Assembly: GCF_029227915.1 (NCBI RefSeq)
Contig: NC_079886.1
Coordinates: forward strand, 19,382,501-19,446,500
DNA: 64,000 bases
Direction: 5' to 3'
Source: Hydractinia symbiolongicarpus
Taxonomy: Eukaryota; Cnidaria; Hydrozoa; Anthoathecata; Hydractiniidae
A model generated the notes under the pieces. The model did no database searches, had not been told where the DNA came from, and saw only the letters and a program-made list of their open reading frames with translations. This document shows positions 1 to 12,666 of this stretch, one piece after another; the stretch's first letter is position 1, and each line of letters begins with the position of its first letter. A program made the translations under genes and the position numbers.

Positions 1-2700
1 TGCAGATGGAAGATGCGCACTGCTGTATTGTTTGTTTTTTGATGGACATATATCTGCTACATAAATTAAATGGAATACAGTGGATTCTTCCACGGGAAAC
101 AGCTAGTATAACTTATATAATTATAATTTATATATATTACAATTATATAGCTAGGTTATAACTATTTCCCTAAAAAAGTTAGCTAACTTTTCATCCTACT
201 AGGTAGATATTATATATAGGATATTATAGCTAGCTATCTACACAGAAATAATGTGGTGTCCAGATAGTTATTATTGTCACACCCCATGCTAATATGCTTT
301 AATCATTGCGTTTAGTATACATTTATAATAAACATATTTTTAGCTCAACCTAGTGTACTTAGTAATCACAAATTTTATATTTTTTCGATTTGTCTTTACA
401 GGTTCATATTAGTATTGTAGGTTTATCCCTCCTTGAAAAATATTTAGTAGGTGTAGTGTTGCTCTCTTCTCTAAGAAAATAGGTTCAAGGTTGTTCTTTG
501 TGGAATTAACTTGACAGAGCAAGATTAGGCCTCTATCAACTATTATAACAATGACAGTGTTAAACTTGTAAGGTTTTGTTGTCTGCGTTATCCTCAAAAA
601 AATAAAACAAAGCCATTTATTAGTTGTAAGGCCGTCTGTATATATTTAAAACTTTCTTAGGCCATCTGGTTAAGCTATTGTGGTAAATCGATCGAGTATT
701 AAACATATCTAGCTAAGTCAGTGCATAAAATAACATGTGACTTAAAATAAATCGTGACTGGTTTATTCATCTACAATTCTCTTAGGTTTCAAAAGAATCA
801 CCTCCCCCCCTTCAAAAAATAAATAAATAAATGCCTATTTATTATTATTTGATTAAAGTACATAGTTTTCTGTATAAAAAATCTATTGCCCTCTTACAGT
901 AGAATGCTTAAATTTGGAAGCTCAAGAAATATAATACAGAAAAGTTTTTATGTTAATTTATCCGATTTGTCTAAGAAGAGCATCATTTAAAAAAATATAT
1001 TTTTCCATAAGTTGTTCATCTTTGCTTTTAGGTACAAATAAATTACAATGCCCATAGTTATACCTGACATGGAAAGAACAATCTGGCAATACTTATAGAA
1101 ATACTACTGATTGACAGAGCAATTTGTGAATTTAAAAACAACAACTTTCTGTAGCTGCAACTGTAACATTCATGCAGGCCATGATTTTTAAAAAATCAAG
1201 GGTCAAGGGTACTTATGAATATATAAAAGTTTATAATTTGTCCATTTGACAAGCTAATGTGAGAAATAATAAATTTAAATAAACTATATGTGCAACACTT
1301 CGCTGACAAATTAAAATTATCTCTAAACCAACCTCGTTTTCATGTTAGTATGTCTATTCCTGTGTAATTTGCGGAATGGAAATGGATATCGAAATAGGTC
1401 TATTTGATTCTGAAAGTGTAAGGTTACTTTGAAAGATACCGACCGCCTCTGACATTCGAACACGTGTATATGTTTTCGACGTGCACTTTTCTACGGATTT
1501 TAAGTCGGTAGAACTTTAAAATGGGCTCCTTTTGTCTTTTTTTACCACTGAGACTAGTGAAGCACTAAGAATACCAGTCTAGTGTTGCGGTCGTAAATTA
1601 TTAACTTTTTAATGTTTATAACACAACTATCCAACTAGACCAAGGTATAAAAACCTATCATTTTATAAATAAATAATTTTGCTTTATTATTTTATGTTTA
1701 GTTGGTTTTTATCTAGGTTTCATATAATTTTCCTACTTTCATATTTTTCTTTTGTCTTTGCTGTGCAAGTTAAAAATAATTAATTATTAATTTCGAGGCC
1801 GATGACCGAGGACTGATAGCTATTTTGAATAAATATTTTTTAAAAGCTATTTTATAAATTTTTTTCATATATATAATTTTAAACGTTTTTTGAACAAAAG
1901 CTTATTTTTTCGTCAGAAGAAGAGTCTACCACACAAATTTGACGCCGTTTTACTTGTTTCTCTTTGTCGTGATGAATGTTGATGTCAAAAACGGAGTGGA
2001 TTTAAAATTATAAACAAAATTAAAATTATCAGCATTCCTTTTTTATTCGTGATAAATTATTTTATATAAAAATGTCCGAACAGTTGTTTTTCAACAAATA
2101 TTTGCATCAAATGTAGGGCTGAAATCGAGACAGGAGTGGCGTTTGTCGAAGACGAGTAAAAAGAAACGCAAAGGTAAATCTGTGATTTTATTTCAACCAG
2201 CAAAATAAGAGGTGTAATTTTGTCTTTTTAATGCCGTCGAACTTCGTCGTCGAACGAAGCGGGTTTTTTTATCTTTCTCTATTTACTTTGTTTCTGTGGT
2301 GTGCCCAGTGAAACAAGGAATGGGATGAAAGGAGAAGGAAGACGTTACCGCGACAGACCAAAAACCTCAGTCTTAATCTTAAGCGCTCGTGGACTGTTAT
2401 TTCTGTTCTCATAACAGTGTCTTCCTTTTTTATATATGGTCTATATCTGTCAATCTATTCCTAAAATAAAAATGTGAACTTATTTTGATTTTAATATCTA
2501 CATTTAAAGTTCAGTGTACAAGATTTAATGATAGTTATAGTTGTTAAAACGTATCTTACAAACATCGCTGCTCATTCGTAAATCTATTGAAATGAGCGGG
2601 AGATTTTTTCCCACTGTAACGGCGTGGCTTCCATATTTCTTTTAATTTCGCAGAAACTCTCGTGTCTATGTTTTTTTTTCTTCGTTTTCTTGAACGCACA
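1..2700. other. Gene-free AT-rich stretch
   Basis: No open frame here resembles a known family and none is flanked by convincing splice sites. The stretch contains (TAGC)-rich patches around 170-240 and 700-715, an AAATA-type microsatellite near 815-845, and poly-T and poly-A runs. A short open segment at about 2100-2174, followed by a GTAAAT donor-like site, is too short to call an exon. Confidence 0.5.
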
Positions 2701-2723
2701 TTGCAGCTGAACAAGCCAGAATC

Positions 2724-3269
2724 ATGCAAGTTGACGCCTCCTTTGTTATTTGTTTTTCTTCTCTCTTAAATCTTCGTAGGGCTTTGAAAACTTGTGTCAT
2801 TTATAGCTATAAAAATAGTATTAAAAGTGTTGAGTATTGGAAGGTTAAAAAGGACTTAATTGCTACATTCGTGAATGTGGAAATCCTTACTACGATAGAA
2901 ATAGAAATAAAACTGGGATTTGATGACAATGACAATTTTAGAACTACAAATTCTACTCTCGTCTCTGATTTTCTCTTCAAAATAGAATGCATCAGAAAAG
3001 TTAGGAAAAGAAAAAGACTGGTGAGAGGTGCTGTACCTAATAAATTCTCATGGCAGAAAAAACCCACCCTATCCGTAAGACTTGCACCCAAAATGAGTGA
3101 GGATATCCCATGTTCTGTCTCAGTAGTGAAAGCAAAAGTGGAAGAAAATTTTTTAAGGGTCTATTTACATTACATGAAGCCATTTACGCCATTTAATTTT
3201 AGTAATAACTTTGCTTCTGATTGCCCGGGAAGAATGAAAATATCAGCTTTGACATATTCTTGCATGTAG
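2724..3269 (+). CDS. Possible exon with THAP-like C-terminal motif
   Basis: This is one of the longest unbroken frames in the first 10 kb, at 181 codons ending in TAG. It is not recognisable over its whole length. Residues about 98-112 (basic run, then RLVRGAVPNKFSW) resemble the basic stretch and AVPxxF box that closes a THAP zinc-binding domain. The C2CH residues expected upstream are not visible in this frame, so an upstream exon or decay must be assumed. The displayed start is arbitrary; a splice acceptor could lie inside the frame, for example the pyrimidine-poor TTTATAG at 2799-2805. It could also be a chance frame or a relic of the same THAP transposon family found 1.5 kb downstream. 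Confidence 0.3.
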   Translation: MQVDASFVICFSSLLNLRRALKTCVIYSYKNSIKSVEYWKVKKDLIATFVNVEILTTIEIEIKLGFDDNDNFRTTNSTLVSDFLFKIECIRKVRKRKRLVRGAVPNKFSWQKKPTLSVRLAPKMSEDIPCSVSVVKAKVEENFLRVYLHYMKPFTPFNFSNNFASDCPGRMKISALTYSCM

Positions 3270-3454
3270 ATTTCAAAAAATGTTCACAAGAAGTTGCATC
3301 AAAAGTTGTTGATCCGATCAAAGTAATAAAGTAATTGGTTGTGAGGTGTATTCTGCATAGCTTTCATAGTTCTTTGCACCATTTTACATTATTCTGAGAT
3401 GATATTAGCTTCTGAAAATGAAAAGATAGCTTATTGTGCATAAATTATTACTAA

Positions 3455-3560
3455 ATACTCGTGGAAAAATCCACGGGTTCACCCATCCTTTATATACAGC
3501 ATTTCGTGTGTCTCGCTACTTTTGTGCAAAGACTGTTAAATTTACCGCCCGTTATCAAAA
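3455..3560 (+). repeat. Copy of CCGTGG-hairpin dispersed repeat
   Basis: The segment begins with a short inverted repeat (CGTGGAAAAATCCACG) followed by GGTTCACCCATCC and a TTTATATA-like block. The same order occurs in the tandem pair at 6155-6540, so this is a partial or diverged member of one dispersed family. No coding capacity is visible. Confidence 0.55.
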
Positions 3561-4229
3561 TTTGATCGTGTGAAATCGAAGTTGTGAACTTTATGTCTTG
3601 ACCTGGTGAGTAATGTCTTGTGTTGTCATGGTTTTTGCATATTTTATTTAGTGTCACCAAATGCTCGTTATATATATTTGTGTCATTAGGGATTTAATTT
3701 GTCTATATGTATCTGTTTTATATTCGAAGAAGGATGTATATTTTCAAGATTCTTATCACTGTATAACGCGAACGCGTCCGTAGAAAAACTTTGTAAAAAA
3801 GTTCAAAAAGTTAACAAATTCAAATGCCAGTGCAATTCGTTCGGGAAATTTTAATAACTAAGAACGCAATTTTATTGAATAAAATATTCGAATTGTTGTA
3901 ACTCATCATCAGATTCATTCCCTATGAAACAAATAAATAACAGTTTAAAAAACTGGCAACTGATTTGACGTAAATTGAGACTTACTATCGCAGCGTCTTG
4001 GCATAGAATGGCTATCGGACAGCTGTCACTCCATGCCGATCGTGAAAGTGACATAACATGTATCGGATAGCTCTTAAAACGATATTTTTTTAAATGGAAA
4101 CAGGTGCGGCATGCTTGAACTTAATAAAAGTAATGACAACTTGTTCAGTTTTTGTTTTTTGCTCAAAATGGCGTCGAGTAAAGTTGATTTGAGTAAGCAA
4201 ATACACCGGCTCACAGTTTCAAAAAAATA

Positions 4230-4275
4230 CTGCGCGCGCATATCATAACATTACGTAATACATATGCGCGCGCAG
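4230..4275. repeat. GC-rich short inverted repeat
   Basis: Two 13-nt arms, CTGCGCGCGCATA at 4230-4242 and its exact reverse complement at 4263-4275, flank a 20-nt AT-rich loop. It stands out in an AT-rich context and lies just upstream of the THAP pseudogene. It could be a transposon terminal structure or a local hairpin. Confidence 0.5.
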
Positions 4276-4394
4276 AAAAGGCAGTAAAGTATCTTTCGCT
4301 CAGAGAAGTCAAAGGCAAAGAACGTTTTATTTCAGAACTTATACTTACATTTTTCAAGAAAATCTGGTTATAGTGGATCCACCAAGTAAAAAAG

Positions 4395-5571
4395 AAAACG
4401 GGTTACGTATGCAGTTTTGAGTTGTGCCAACAGCGAGTACAACCTTGAAGTTTGGAGGGAGAACGTCTGTGATGTTTACAATGTTACCAGACGTTCTGAT
4501 GCATGCTCATGTAAAGAACCTTACAGGTGAGAAAATATTTTATACAGGTTTAAGTTTATAGCCAAAAACTAGCAGTAATTAGCAAATACCAAAGTCAATA
4601 AAGGGTACCTTTTAGGTCTTGCTAAAGGGCTAGCTACCTAGCTATACATACTATTTTTTATTTTATTTTTAGCTAGCTTGTTTACCTTTCCTTCTAAAAC
4701 CAAGAGATCTGATGCTCATAATAAATGGAGGCAACTTATTAATTGTGCCAGCCCAAAAAAATCCAGCAAAATTGATGACAGTTACTCAAACAACGGGTTT
4801 GTTCCAAACATTTTGTTGGCAGGGAACCATCATACGAGCATCCTTATCCAACTGTATGTCTTGGTTATGAATCAGCTTCAAGGACTGAGAAGTTTTTACC
4901 CTCTGCAACACGTCGACGAAAGTTGTCATATTCAACATCGTCATAAAAAAAGCAAACATCTAAAACAAAGAAAGTGGATCCCAATATTGAAAGTCCTTGT
5001 ATTAGTAGCATAGCATCAAACAGTGACATTAATATTGATATTCAAATTCCTGGTAAGCATTGAATCTTGTATTTCTTCACCATTACCAGAGTTATTGTCA
5101 CCTAATAGTACAGTATCATCTAGCTTTTCACCCCCACAAGAGATGATTTCACCTAACCTTGTTTCACATCAAGATAATGCAGATTTTACAGTTTCGGATT
5201 CAAATAAGGAAAGAGAATTACTTTTAAATCCACTCTCTGAAAATATCCTGAAACTAAAAGCCAAAAACAAACTTTTGAAGAAGAAAATCGTGTCACTTAC
5301 TACAACAAAAAAATTAATTAAAAATCAATTCAATAAACAATCTGCCACCCGTAATGTGTTACATCAATCTGTTAACAATTGTTCATGCAAGTTACCTCCT
5401 GGTAAAAAAAACGAAATACGAAAAACAAAACGGATTGCAAATTTAAGAATCCTGGTTGACTCAAGTTTTTTCGTATCTTAGGTTCAGAGTACCCAATCAG
5501 TATGATTAAACTGTTTGATGATGTTATTGTGTGCGGAGCGTTATGTAACCTTGGCAAATCTATCATCTGAT
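4395..5571 (+). pseudogene. Broken THAP-domain transposon-type gene
   Basis: Exon 1 (to 4526) reads, after one frame change, as a Cys-rich module: CANSEYNLEVWRENVCDVY, then CSCKEPY. It ends at a CAG|GTGAG donor in phase 2. The acceptor at 4675-4676 restores the frame and opens with LFTFPSKTKR...NKWRQLIN, typical of a THAP zinc-binding domain. The closing Cys/His pair (RVCSKHF) lies in a different frame near 4800, followed by YPTVCLGYESASRTEKFLPS and an in-frame TAA. A later frame (5080-5480) has a Lys/Leu-rich stretch that could be a coiled coil. The last piece (5467-5571) ends CGALCNLGKSII, similar in feel to the tails of THAP-linked DDE transposases. At least two frameshifts, one stop and an absent catalytic middle make this a dead, internally deleted copy. 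The THAP assignment is fairly firm; the transposase tail is tentative. Confidence 0.6.
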
Positions 5572-6140
5572 GTATATATGAATATATATATTCAAGATTT
5601 GGATTTCAACATATAGTATGGAAGACACAAGCGCAAAAGAGAAGTTATTTTGAAGATGTTGGTTGCTGATTCTAATAAAAGAACAAACAAGAAGAATAAA
5701 GAACGAAATCTGCCAAGATACTGGGCAAGACCCTGTAGAAGTAATGTCTGCTTCACAAAAAGATATTAAACCGAAAAATCTTCAAATCATCGGGACTCTC
5801 CCACTGGTTTAAATTTCATCTTGCACTCAAACACGGGTTTTTTGATAATAGTATCCATGGTGGAGAACACTAATGCAAACAGCACTTCCCGTATTAAAAC
5901 GAATTAATAATAGAAACTGTTTCCATTAAATAAAAATATCATATTGATTTTTGAGACGCGACGCTTCGCTAAATTGTCTAACGGAAACTAAGTCTAAGTA
6001 ATTTTATGTTTTATGTTTTCTTTAGAATTAAAAGCTAAAGTTAGAAAGTTGTTGTGTATATATAAAATGTATTCTGAAAATAATATGGTAAGTTTCAATT
6101 TTTTAAGGTTGGAGGAGGAGCATAGTTCTTTTATCAAGGT
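5572..6140. other. Non-coding spacer
   Basis: No credible gene is visible. The stretch may include the 3' part of the dead transposon upstream, but no matching terminal inverted repeat could be recognised by eye. Confidence 0.4.
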
Positions 6141-6154
6141 TTTAGAGTTAGAGT

Positions 6155-6540
6155 CGTTAGCCCGTGGAAAAATCCACGGTTGGCCCGTCAATCTTATACC
6201 GCATTGCGTGCGTCTTGCTACCTGCGTAACTAAGCTACATTTACCAAAGTGGATAAAAATATGTCGTATTTGATATTCGTGTTTCTGTAACATCATTTTT
6301 CAACTCAGCGGTGGGTCCGAGCAGAGACAGACAGACGACGGCTATTATTATAGAGATACTAGTCGTTGCCCGTGGAAAAATCAACGGGTTCGCCTGTGCT
6401 TTATATTTACCCGTCGCAACAAAGGGGATAAAAATATATCGCATTTGATATTCGTGTTTCCGTAACATCATTTTCTAACTCAGCGGGGGGTCCGCGCAGA
6501 AACAGACAGACGGAATACGGCTATTATTATAGAGACACGT
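6155..6540 (+). repeat. Tandem pair of CCGTGG-hairpin dispersed repeats
   Basis: Two consecutive copies (about 6155-6356 and 6357-6540) share the same order of blocks. These are TCGTT(a)GCCCGTGGAAAAATC, a TTTATA or TTATAC block, GGATAAAAATAT, TTTGATATTCGTGTTTC, GTAACATCATTTT, CTCAGCGG, ACAGACAGACG, and a shared end CGGCTATTATTATAGAGA. The first has lost about 5 bases near its end. The conserved 3' end suggests a SINE or LINE tail, or a non-autonomous element. Further fragments occur at 3455, 27935, 28070 and 42097. Confidence 0.7.
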
Positions 6541-9500
6541 TTTTTTTTATGACCACTAAAAAAATATGAATAAAAGTAAGAATATTAAGGAGAATTAAGG
6601 AGACAAATTGATATTTTTTTAAGAATATTTTGCTGCGAACGAGAAAAAAAAATATAAAAAAATAAGGATAATTAAGGATAATTATACAAATATACATATA
6701 AATTATGCCCTGAAAGATAGAAAATATAGGATTTTAAGTAACAGAGAAATGTCTTATTTAACTGATGATGAATAATCCATGAACACATTTCCAAAAAAGT
6801 TACGATCAGAACAATTAGGAAATAAGGAGAAAATAAGGAGAATAGCTAAAATTTCAATTTTTTGTAGTATAATTAAAGTACTTTTAAAGAGATTTTCTTT
6901 TTCTAACGTTATTAAGGAAATTAGGAAGGAGTGGTCACCTGTCATAAGAAACCTGGCGAAGGGCCTAGTTCTAAAAGTTTCTTATTTAGGTTCTTAATTT
7001 TCCTACGGTTTCTTATATCAAATAAATAGCTAGTTCTAAAAGTTTCTTTAATCTTTGGACTAGTTAGTTTTAAAGTAAAAAAATAAAGCATTTTTCGTTT
7101 CAAAGTCTCTCTCTAGTGATGATTGTAACATCTTCTTCAATTAATTGTAAGAATTAGTTAGAAACAAGTTTTTTATTTCAGAAATAGACATAGAATGTAG
7201 TAGTAAAAGTTTCTTAATTTTTGAAGATTCTACATGTAGGTTTCTTATAAACATGTTTCTTATGAAAAAACCGTGTATAACTATTAATTTGTATATATAC
7301 TTTGAAGATACCGTATGTTATATCGGCGTTGTTTTGAACAAACAATGTGGTGGTTATGTCGAAGTCGCGTAGATTTAAAGGCATGTTTTGCTACCATTTT
7401 AGAAAAAAAATCGAAAAACAGGGGGGGGGGGTTACAGTAGAACGACTTCACATGTGAAAATATATGGTACACGACACAAAAAAAAAACGATTTTTATTTT
7501 CTTTGAAGTGCATTTTCTTGAAAGTACTTCCCTTTTTTTTACTGACAATCAATGATTCCGTAAAAAAACACGTTTTTGACAAATTGACCTCCCAAAAAAA
7601 ACAAAAAATGCTTTTGACAGTCGTTGAATATTAAAATACTATCCTTTCCAAAGTGGAAACAATAAAAATTAGAAAAATGGAAAAACCTTACCCCTGGCAA
7701 ATGCACTTCAAGTTTGATACACTTTGCAACTTTTTTTTAAATAATCAACGTAAATAGAGAATTTCCAAGATAAGAACGCTGTATTTTCGCTTCGTTATCG
7801 CAAGAACCTTCTTTCTACTAATTTGAAATTCGAATGTTTATATTTTTAGTTTCGTGCGAAAGATTAGCCAGATAACATTCTCGTGGAAGATATAGGCATC
7901 GGAAAATCTTGTTTTGTACTTCTATTTTGTTTCATACTACGATTATGTACGAATTGTACATTAACAAAGTTATGTTTTCACAAAAGATAATAAGAAAGGA
8001 GAGAGTTCATTGCTGCTTTTTTTTAAAAAATCAGAGTTTGTAAATTTTACCCACCCCCTGGTAACTTAATTAGGATTGTCGCAATGATGCCCAACTAGAT
8101 AAACTTAAAGCATAGCCTTCCACCCTTGTACAATTAAAACAAACAAACAGACTGGAGACTAAATTGCGCATGAAAAAATTCTTCCGCAGCGCGAATTTTT
8201 TGTGAAGATTTTTGTAAAGAAGAAAAAACGCTGGAAACTTTATCCGGGCTTAATCATTGTATAACGAGGACGTCACACATAATTATATTTTATTGTTTTT
8301 TAACAAATCAAAATAACGCATTTATGCAGTCAGGGGGTTAGGGAACGCGAAAAAAACGAAAAACAAAATGTCGCTCCCCATGAAAACGTTCTACGCGACG
8401 ATTCAACGAAATAGCTGTTATCTCTTCAAATTGCATAAGAAAACAGTAACAAGTAAGTTTTCTGTTAACTGTTTTTCATGTTAATGATCTATTTTAGAAT
8501 ATTATTTACGTTAGTGTATTTTTCATTTAGACAGATTATCAACAGTGACAATAAATCTTCGTTCTGGCTATGGACTAACCTTGAGCTAACCATAGTGCGT
8601 ATGACAAACTGTAAACTGAGCCCGTAATGAAAACGTTTATTAGCTCACCTATAGCTCATTGTTAGCTTAAAAAAGAAATTTTAGATAAAAATTTAAAAGA
8701 AACATGAAATGGAAATAAAAAAACGATATGAACATGTATCATTCATCCCTGGCACTCGCTGTTGTCATCAAGTTATAGCCATTTATGCAGTTAATTATAA
8801 CGAGAAGTTAGATCGATATTTTTATTTAAGGATATTTCGTCCAATATGTATGTGGACATTACCAACGTATAATGCGCAAAGGTTCACTATTATATATCTA
8901 ATTATTATTATTGCTGACAAGGGGAGAAATATTTGTATATCTAGCGACTATGTCATTCTTACTAGTCATTCAGGTGTGTTCCTGGTGACTAGGTTGTGTC
9001 GTGATCTATGTTATGCGTAGTCTTGTGTTACGTTTTCTGTATTAATATTATTTTATTAAACTTGTTTTCGAGAAATTTATTAAAAATATTCCATTCTTAA
9101 ATTTCTGCTCTTAAAATATTTTACAAGAACGTTCTTATATGTATGAAAATCCTATAATTCCAGAACATTTGCTTTATCAATAAAGTTGTTAACAGCCGGT
9201 GTATATTTTGTCCTTAACATATCTTTGACTTTTAATCGTTTACTCGTTTTCTGTATGTTTTCAGTTTTTCAGAAATGTTTCTATTTTGGTTTGATAAATA
9301 CAAACTTCTTTTAAATCATGCAGTTTTTTGGGGAATGTTGAGTTAATAGTTTTTGTGTTACATATCATTCGATCATAATTACAGATGGAAAACAATAATT
9401 GAGACGTAATCCCCTAGTATGTCGAAATAGCACGAAACAACCGCATCTTTTACATGCTTTTAAATCGTTCGTTTAGGATTCCGTTAGTGTGTATACAACA

Positions 9501-10060
9501 CAGACTTTCAGTGTTTGCACGTTTGGTTCACAATATCCTCCACATTGCCAATAATGTTACTAACACGATAATCCTCGCTCACCCTGATACTTATATTTAT
9601 CGTTTTGTTTAATGTTTTCTGTTCTTCTTTCCAAAGTTAACGCTCAAAGGTAAACGAAAGGAATTATCTGTCACACTGCCTTCCTTTTCCGACTCGAAAA
9701 AGTTTGAAGAACTGGTAGAACATTCACTGATATCACTTATTGTATAAATTAATCTAACAAATATCTAATGGTAAATAAACAGGAGACTGCATCAAATTTA
9801 CAAACGCGCTTTTGATGACTTTATTTTTCAGCACACACACGTACATAAAATACATTTAATATTTATGTCTAAATGAACTTGTATTGGCAAACAATTTTGA
9901 GGTTCCCTTTTAGTGAATATTTTAACCGACAATTCAAAAACGATGGTCATTTTTTGAGCTTTTTCTGGAACGGACCAAACAGCACCAGTTGAACAGTAAT
10001 CTGCAGCTACTGCACCGCAGAAGTTTGACAGTCAAATAACACGATTTGATATTTGTTTTT
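6541..10060. other. Gene-free AT-rich stretch
   Basis: Only short, unsupported frames occur here. There are AAGGAGAATTAAGG-like purine repeats around 6570-6850, poly-A/T runs, and a G run near 7422. No splice-bounded coding exon or structured RNA gene was recognised. Confidence 0.5.
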
Positions 10061-10062
10061 AG
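10050..10062 (+). promoter_or_regulatory. Candidate 3' splice or trans-splice acceptor before first coding exon
   Basis: A pyrimidine run, ATATTTGTTTTTAG, ends at 10062, 38 nt before the ATG at 10101. It could be the acceptor of a 5' UTR intron or, since several cnidarian lineages add spliced leaders, a trans-splice site. No upstream exon was identified. Confidence 0.35.
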
Positions 10063-10100
10063 GTAAAGCAACTTTGATCATTTGGAGACTTCTAATAAAG

Positions 10101-10170
10101 ATGCGACGATCTTCACGTTTTATTGCTGCACTTATTGTCATCTTACTGATCTTGTGTTGGCTATACTTTA
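10101..10170 (+). CDS. Signal-anchor first exon of type II membrane glycosyltransferase-like gene
   Basis: The exon is ATG plus 70 nt, ending TTTA|GTAAGA, a strong donor. The 23 encoded residues have a short basic N-terminus (MRRSSR) followed by about 15 hydrophobic residues (FIAALIVILLILCWLYF). This is the layout of a Golgi type II signal anchor. The exon leaves one extra base (phase 1). The next candidate exon on this strand, at 15542, starts with exactly the two bases needed, making the joined codon AGT. The pairing is inference from phase, orientation and protein topology. An intervening exon with both splice phases 1 cannot be excluded in the 5.4-kb intron. Confidence 0.6.
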
Positions 10171-11779
10171 GTAAGACTTAATACTAACTTTGTATACACA
10201 TTTCTGAATTCTCATCTGAATTCTATGTCTTAGTTGGGATACCAGAGTTGGTGTAGTGTATCATTTTATAATCCCGTGGTGGGTTGGGATAACAAAGGTG
10301 GGATTACAAATTTGAAATTGCAAACTACGAGAGGGCGAGGGATTACGAACTGCGATAGATTTGGGATTACAGATGCGACAAATTCGATTAATAATTTCAA
10401 AAGGATTACAAAGGGAAACACTACAGTTGGCAGGTCAGGTGCTATGGAGTATCATTGCGTTTTTTTACAAAATAATTTCCAACATTTTTTAGGCACTTTG
10501 AATACCTGTGTATCTGCAAAATTGATCTTTAGGGAATGAGCCTAAAGTGAACCTAATACCCTGGTGAAACAAGTGAGTGAAATAAGGGTTGAGATGTTAA
10601 ATGTTGAGATAATTACGAATAATAACCTTTTCCAAAATGGTAGCTGAACTGCTACTCAGCGCAAAAAAGGTACAAAATACAGGTGTGTTAAACGGGCGAA
10701 AATATATGGACTGGTAAACTAGTTGATTCATCAGGGTACGCTAAATGTGTCTGTCACAAACAAACTGGATATACTCTTATCAAGCGAGACATTTTATTTC
10801 GACATTAACAAAATACAATGAATTGACGTCATCAGCGTTTTAAAAGTTAAAGCCATTGCATTGCGCTAATGATGTTGGAACTAAATAACTTGGGTGGAAG
10901 TGGAAATAACTGACGTCATCTTCCGTACGTCTAACTAGGAATTATCTAAGGTCGAAATTGGTCAATTTTTTTAAAGCTGGGTAGGTTCACCTTTAACCCT
11001 AATTTCTCTTTACCTGTTTGAACAAAGCACACGATCCTATACATTATTTTGATTTCGAGTTCTACACAACCTAGGTAATGGATCAGGAAAATATATGGGC
11101 GTAACATCGATGTCGTCATTAAATTGTTTGCTTCTCTAACCAAGTGAATTTTTCCAATTCAACTAAATTTTTTTTTGAATTTCGTAAATACGTTGCCTCA
11201 TTATAAAATTTAACAAAAAAATCGACTTTTTAAGCTACACGATAGGTGCAACAGGCTTATTACTTTTTTGGTTCAAAATTAATGCGTTAGGACGGCGTTA
11301 TTGCTGACGTCATCAATTTTTGAACATGTTATTTTTCCGGAATTAAGTGGATTTTTTCACCTGCTATTTAACTAACCTTATATAATAATACGGCAAGTGA
11401 GTTGTTTAAAGGTTTTCGCTATTAGTAGCTGACATACTTAGGCAAAAAGAGGTTTCCAATTAACCCGGGAAACCCTGAGATTTAAAGTAGATCTTGAAAT
11501 CAAAAGAATACAAGAAGCCCTGGGTGCTCTAAGAATTTCCGCGCGCTACCAAAATATTTGATAAAAACCTGCTAATTCGTTGTGTTATTGTGCCAAACAT
11601 TCGAAGGGGTTTGGTGCATGAAACTCTGAAGATAAAGCACACCAGTGACATTATATCTTACAACAAACGCAAACAAAACGAAACGTGTCATTGTAAACTC
11701 ACATTTTAAAAGAAATTGCTAACAAAAAATACAGCCTATCATTCATGGTTAAAAGTCTTGCGATTGAAACGTTTATGGT
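10171..11779. other. Intron of glycosyltransferase-like gene, 5' part
   Basis: Non-coding. There are GGGATTAC-like repeated words around 10240-10400, which also create a spurious 101-codon frame. No further exon is recognised. Confidence 0.45.
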
Positions 11780-12666
11780 CTTAAAACGGCATTAGTTGAC
11801 AAAAAATCAAAATTTTGATGTGACCATTTTTCAGCATAATTTTTTTATTAACTGTGTCAATTTTTGTCGAAAATAAAGCAGTTTTAATTTTTGGATAAAT
11901 TTTGACCTGAAATGACATTTAGGTGACAAAAAATCAAACTTTTGTACCATCATCATTTTCAGCATACTTTATTTGTTAACTGTGCCAGATTTAGCCGAAA
12001 ATGAAGTGGTTTTAATTTTTGGACCAATTTTGGCCTAAAATGGCATTTAGGTGAGAAAAATCAAAATTTTGATGTCACCATTATGTTCAGCATACTTTAT
12101 TTGTTAACTTTACCAATTTTTGTTGAAAATGAAGTAGTTCTAATTTTTGGACCAATTTTGGCCTAAAATGACATTTAAGGTGCAAAAAACAACAATTTTG
12201 ATGTCACCATCATGTTCACCATACTTTTTTTGTTAATTGTGCCAAAATTTGTCAAAAATAAAGTAGTTTTAATTTTTTGACCAATTTTGGCCTAAAATGA
12301 CATTTAGGTAAGAAGAAATCAAAATTTTGATGTCACCATTATGTTCACCATACTTTTTTTGTTAATTGTGCCAAAATTTGTCAAAAATAAAGTAGTTTTA
12401 ATTTTTGGACCAATTTTGGCCTAAAATGACATTTAGGTAAGAAGAAATCAAAATTTTGATGTCACCATCATGTTCAGCATACTTTATTTGTTAACTGTTC
12501 CAAATTTTGTTGAAAATAAAGTAGTTCTAATTTTTGGACCAATTTTGGCCTAAAATGACATTTAGGTGACAAAAATCAAAATTATTATGTCACCATTATG
12601 TTCAGCATACTTTTTTTGTTAACTGTGTCAAATTTTGTCGAAAACAAATACCAATTTTGGCCTGAA
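11780..12666 (+). repeat. Minisatellite, about seven units of about 129 bp
   Basis: Anchoring on the word (G/T)GACATTTA(A)GGT, units begin near 11790, 11914, 12042, 12170, 12299, 12429 and 12558, and the last is cut short. The shared text includes TCAAAATTTTGATGTCACC (itself containing the palindrome CAAAATTTTG), TTCAGCATACTTTATTTGTTAA, AAATAAAGTAGTTTTAATTTTTGGACC and AATTTTGGCCTAAAATG. The units at 12299 and 12429 are nearly identical, so expansion is recent there. The array lies inside the large intron of the glycosyltransferase-like gene. Confidence 0.85.

Noticed and set aside
2100-2175. Possible exon ending in a Lys/Arg run before GTAAAT
   Set aside because: Very short, no start in frame, weak acceptor, and no recognisable sequence.
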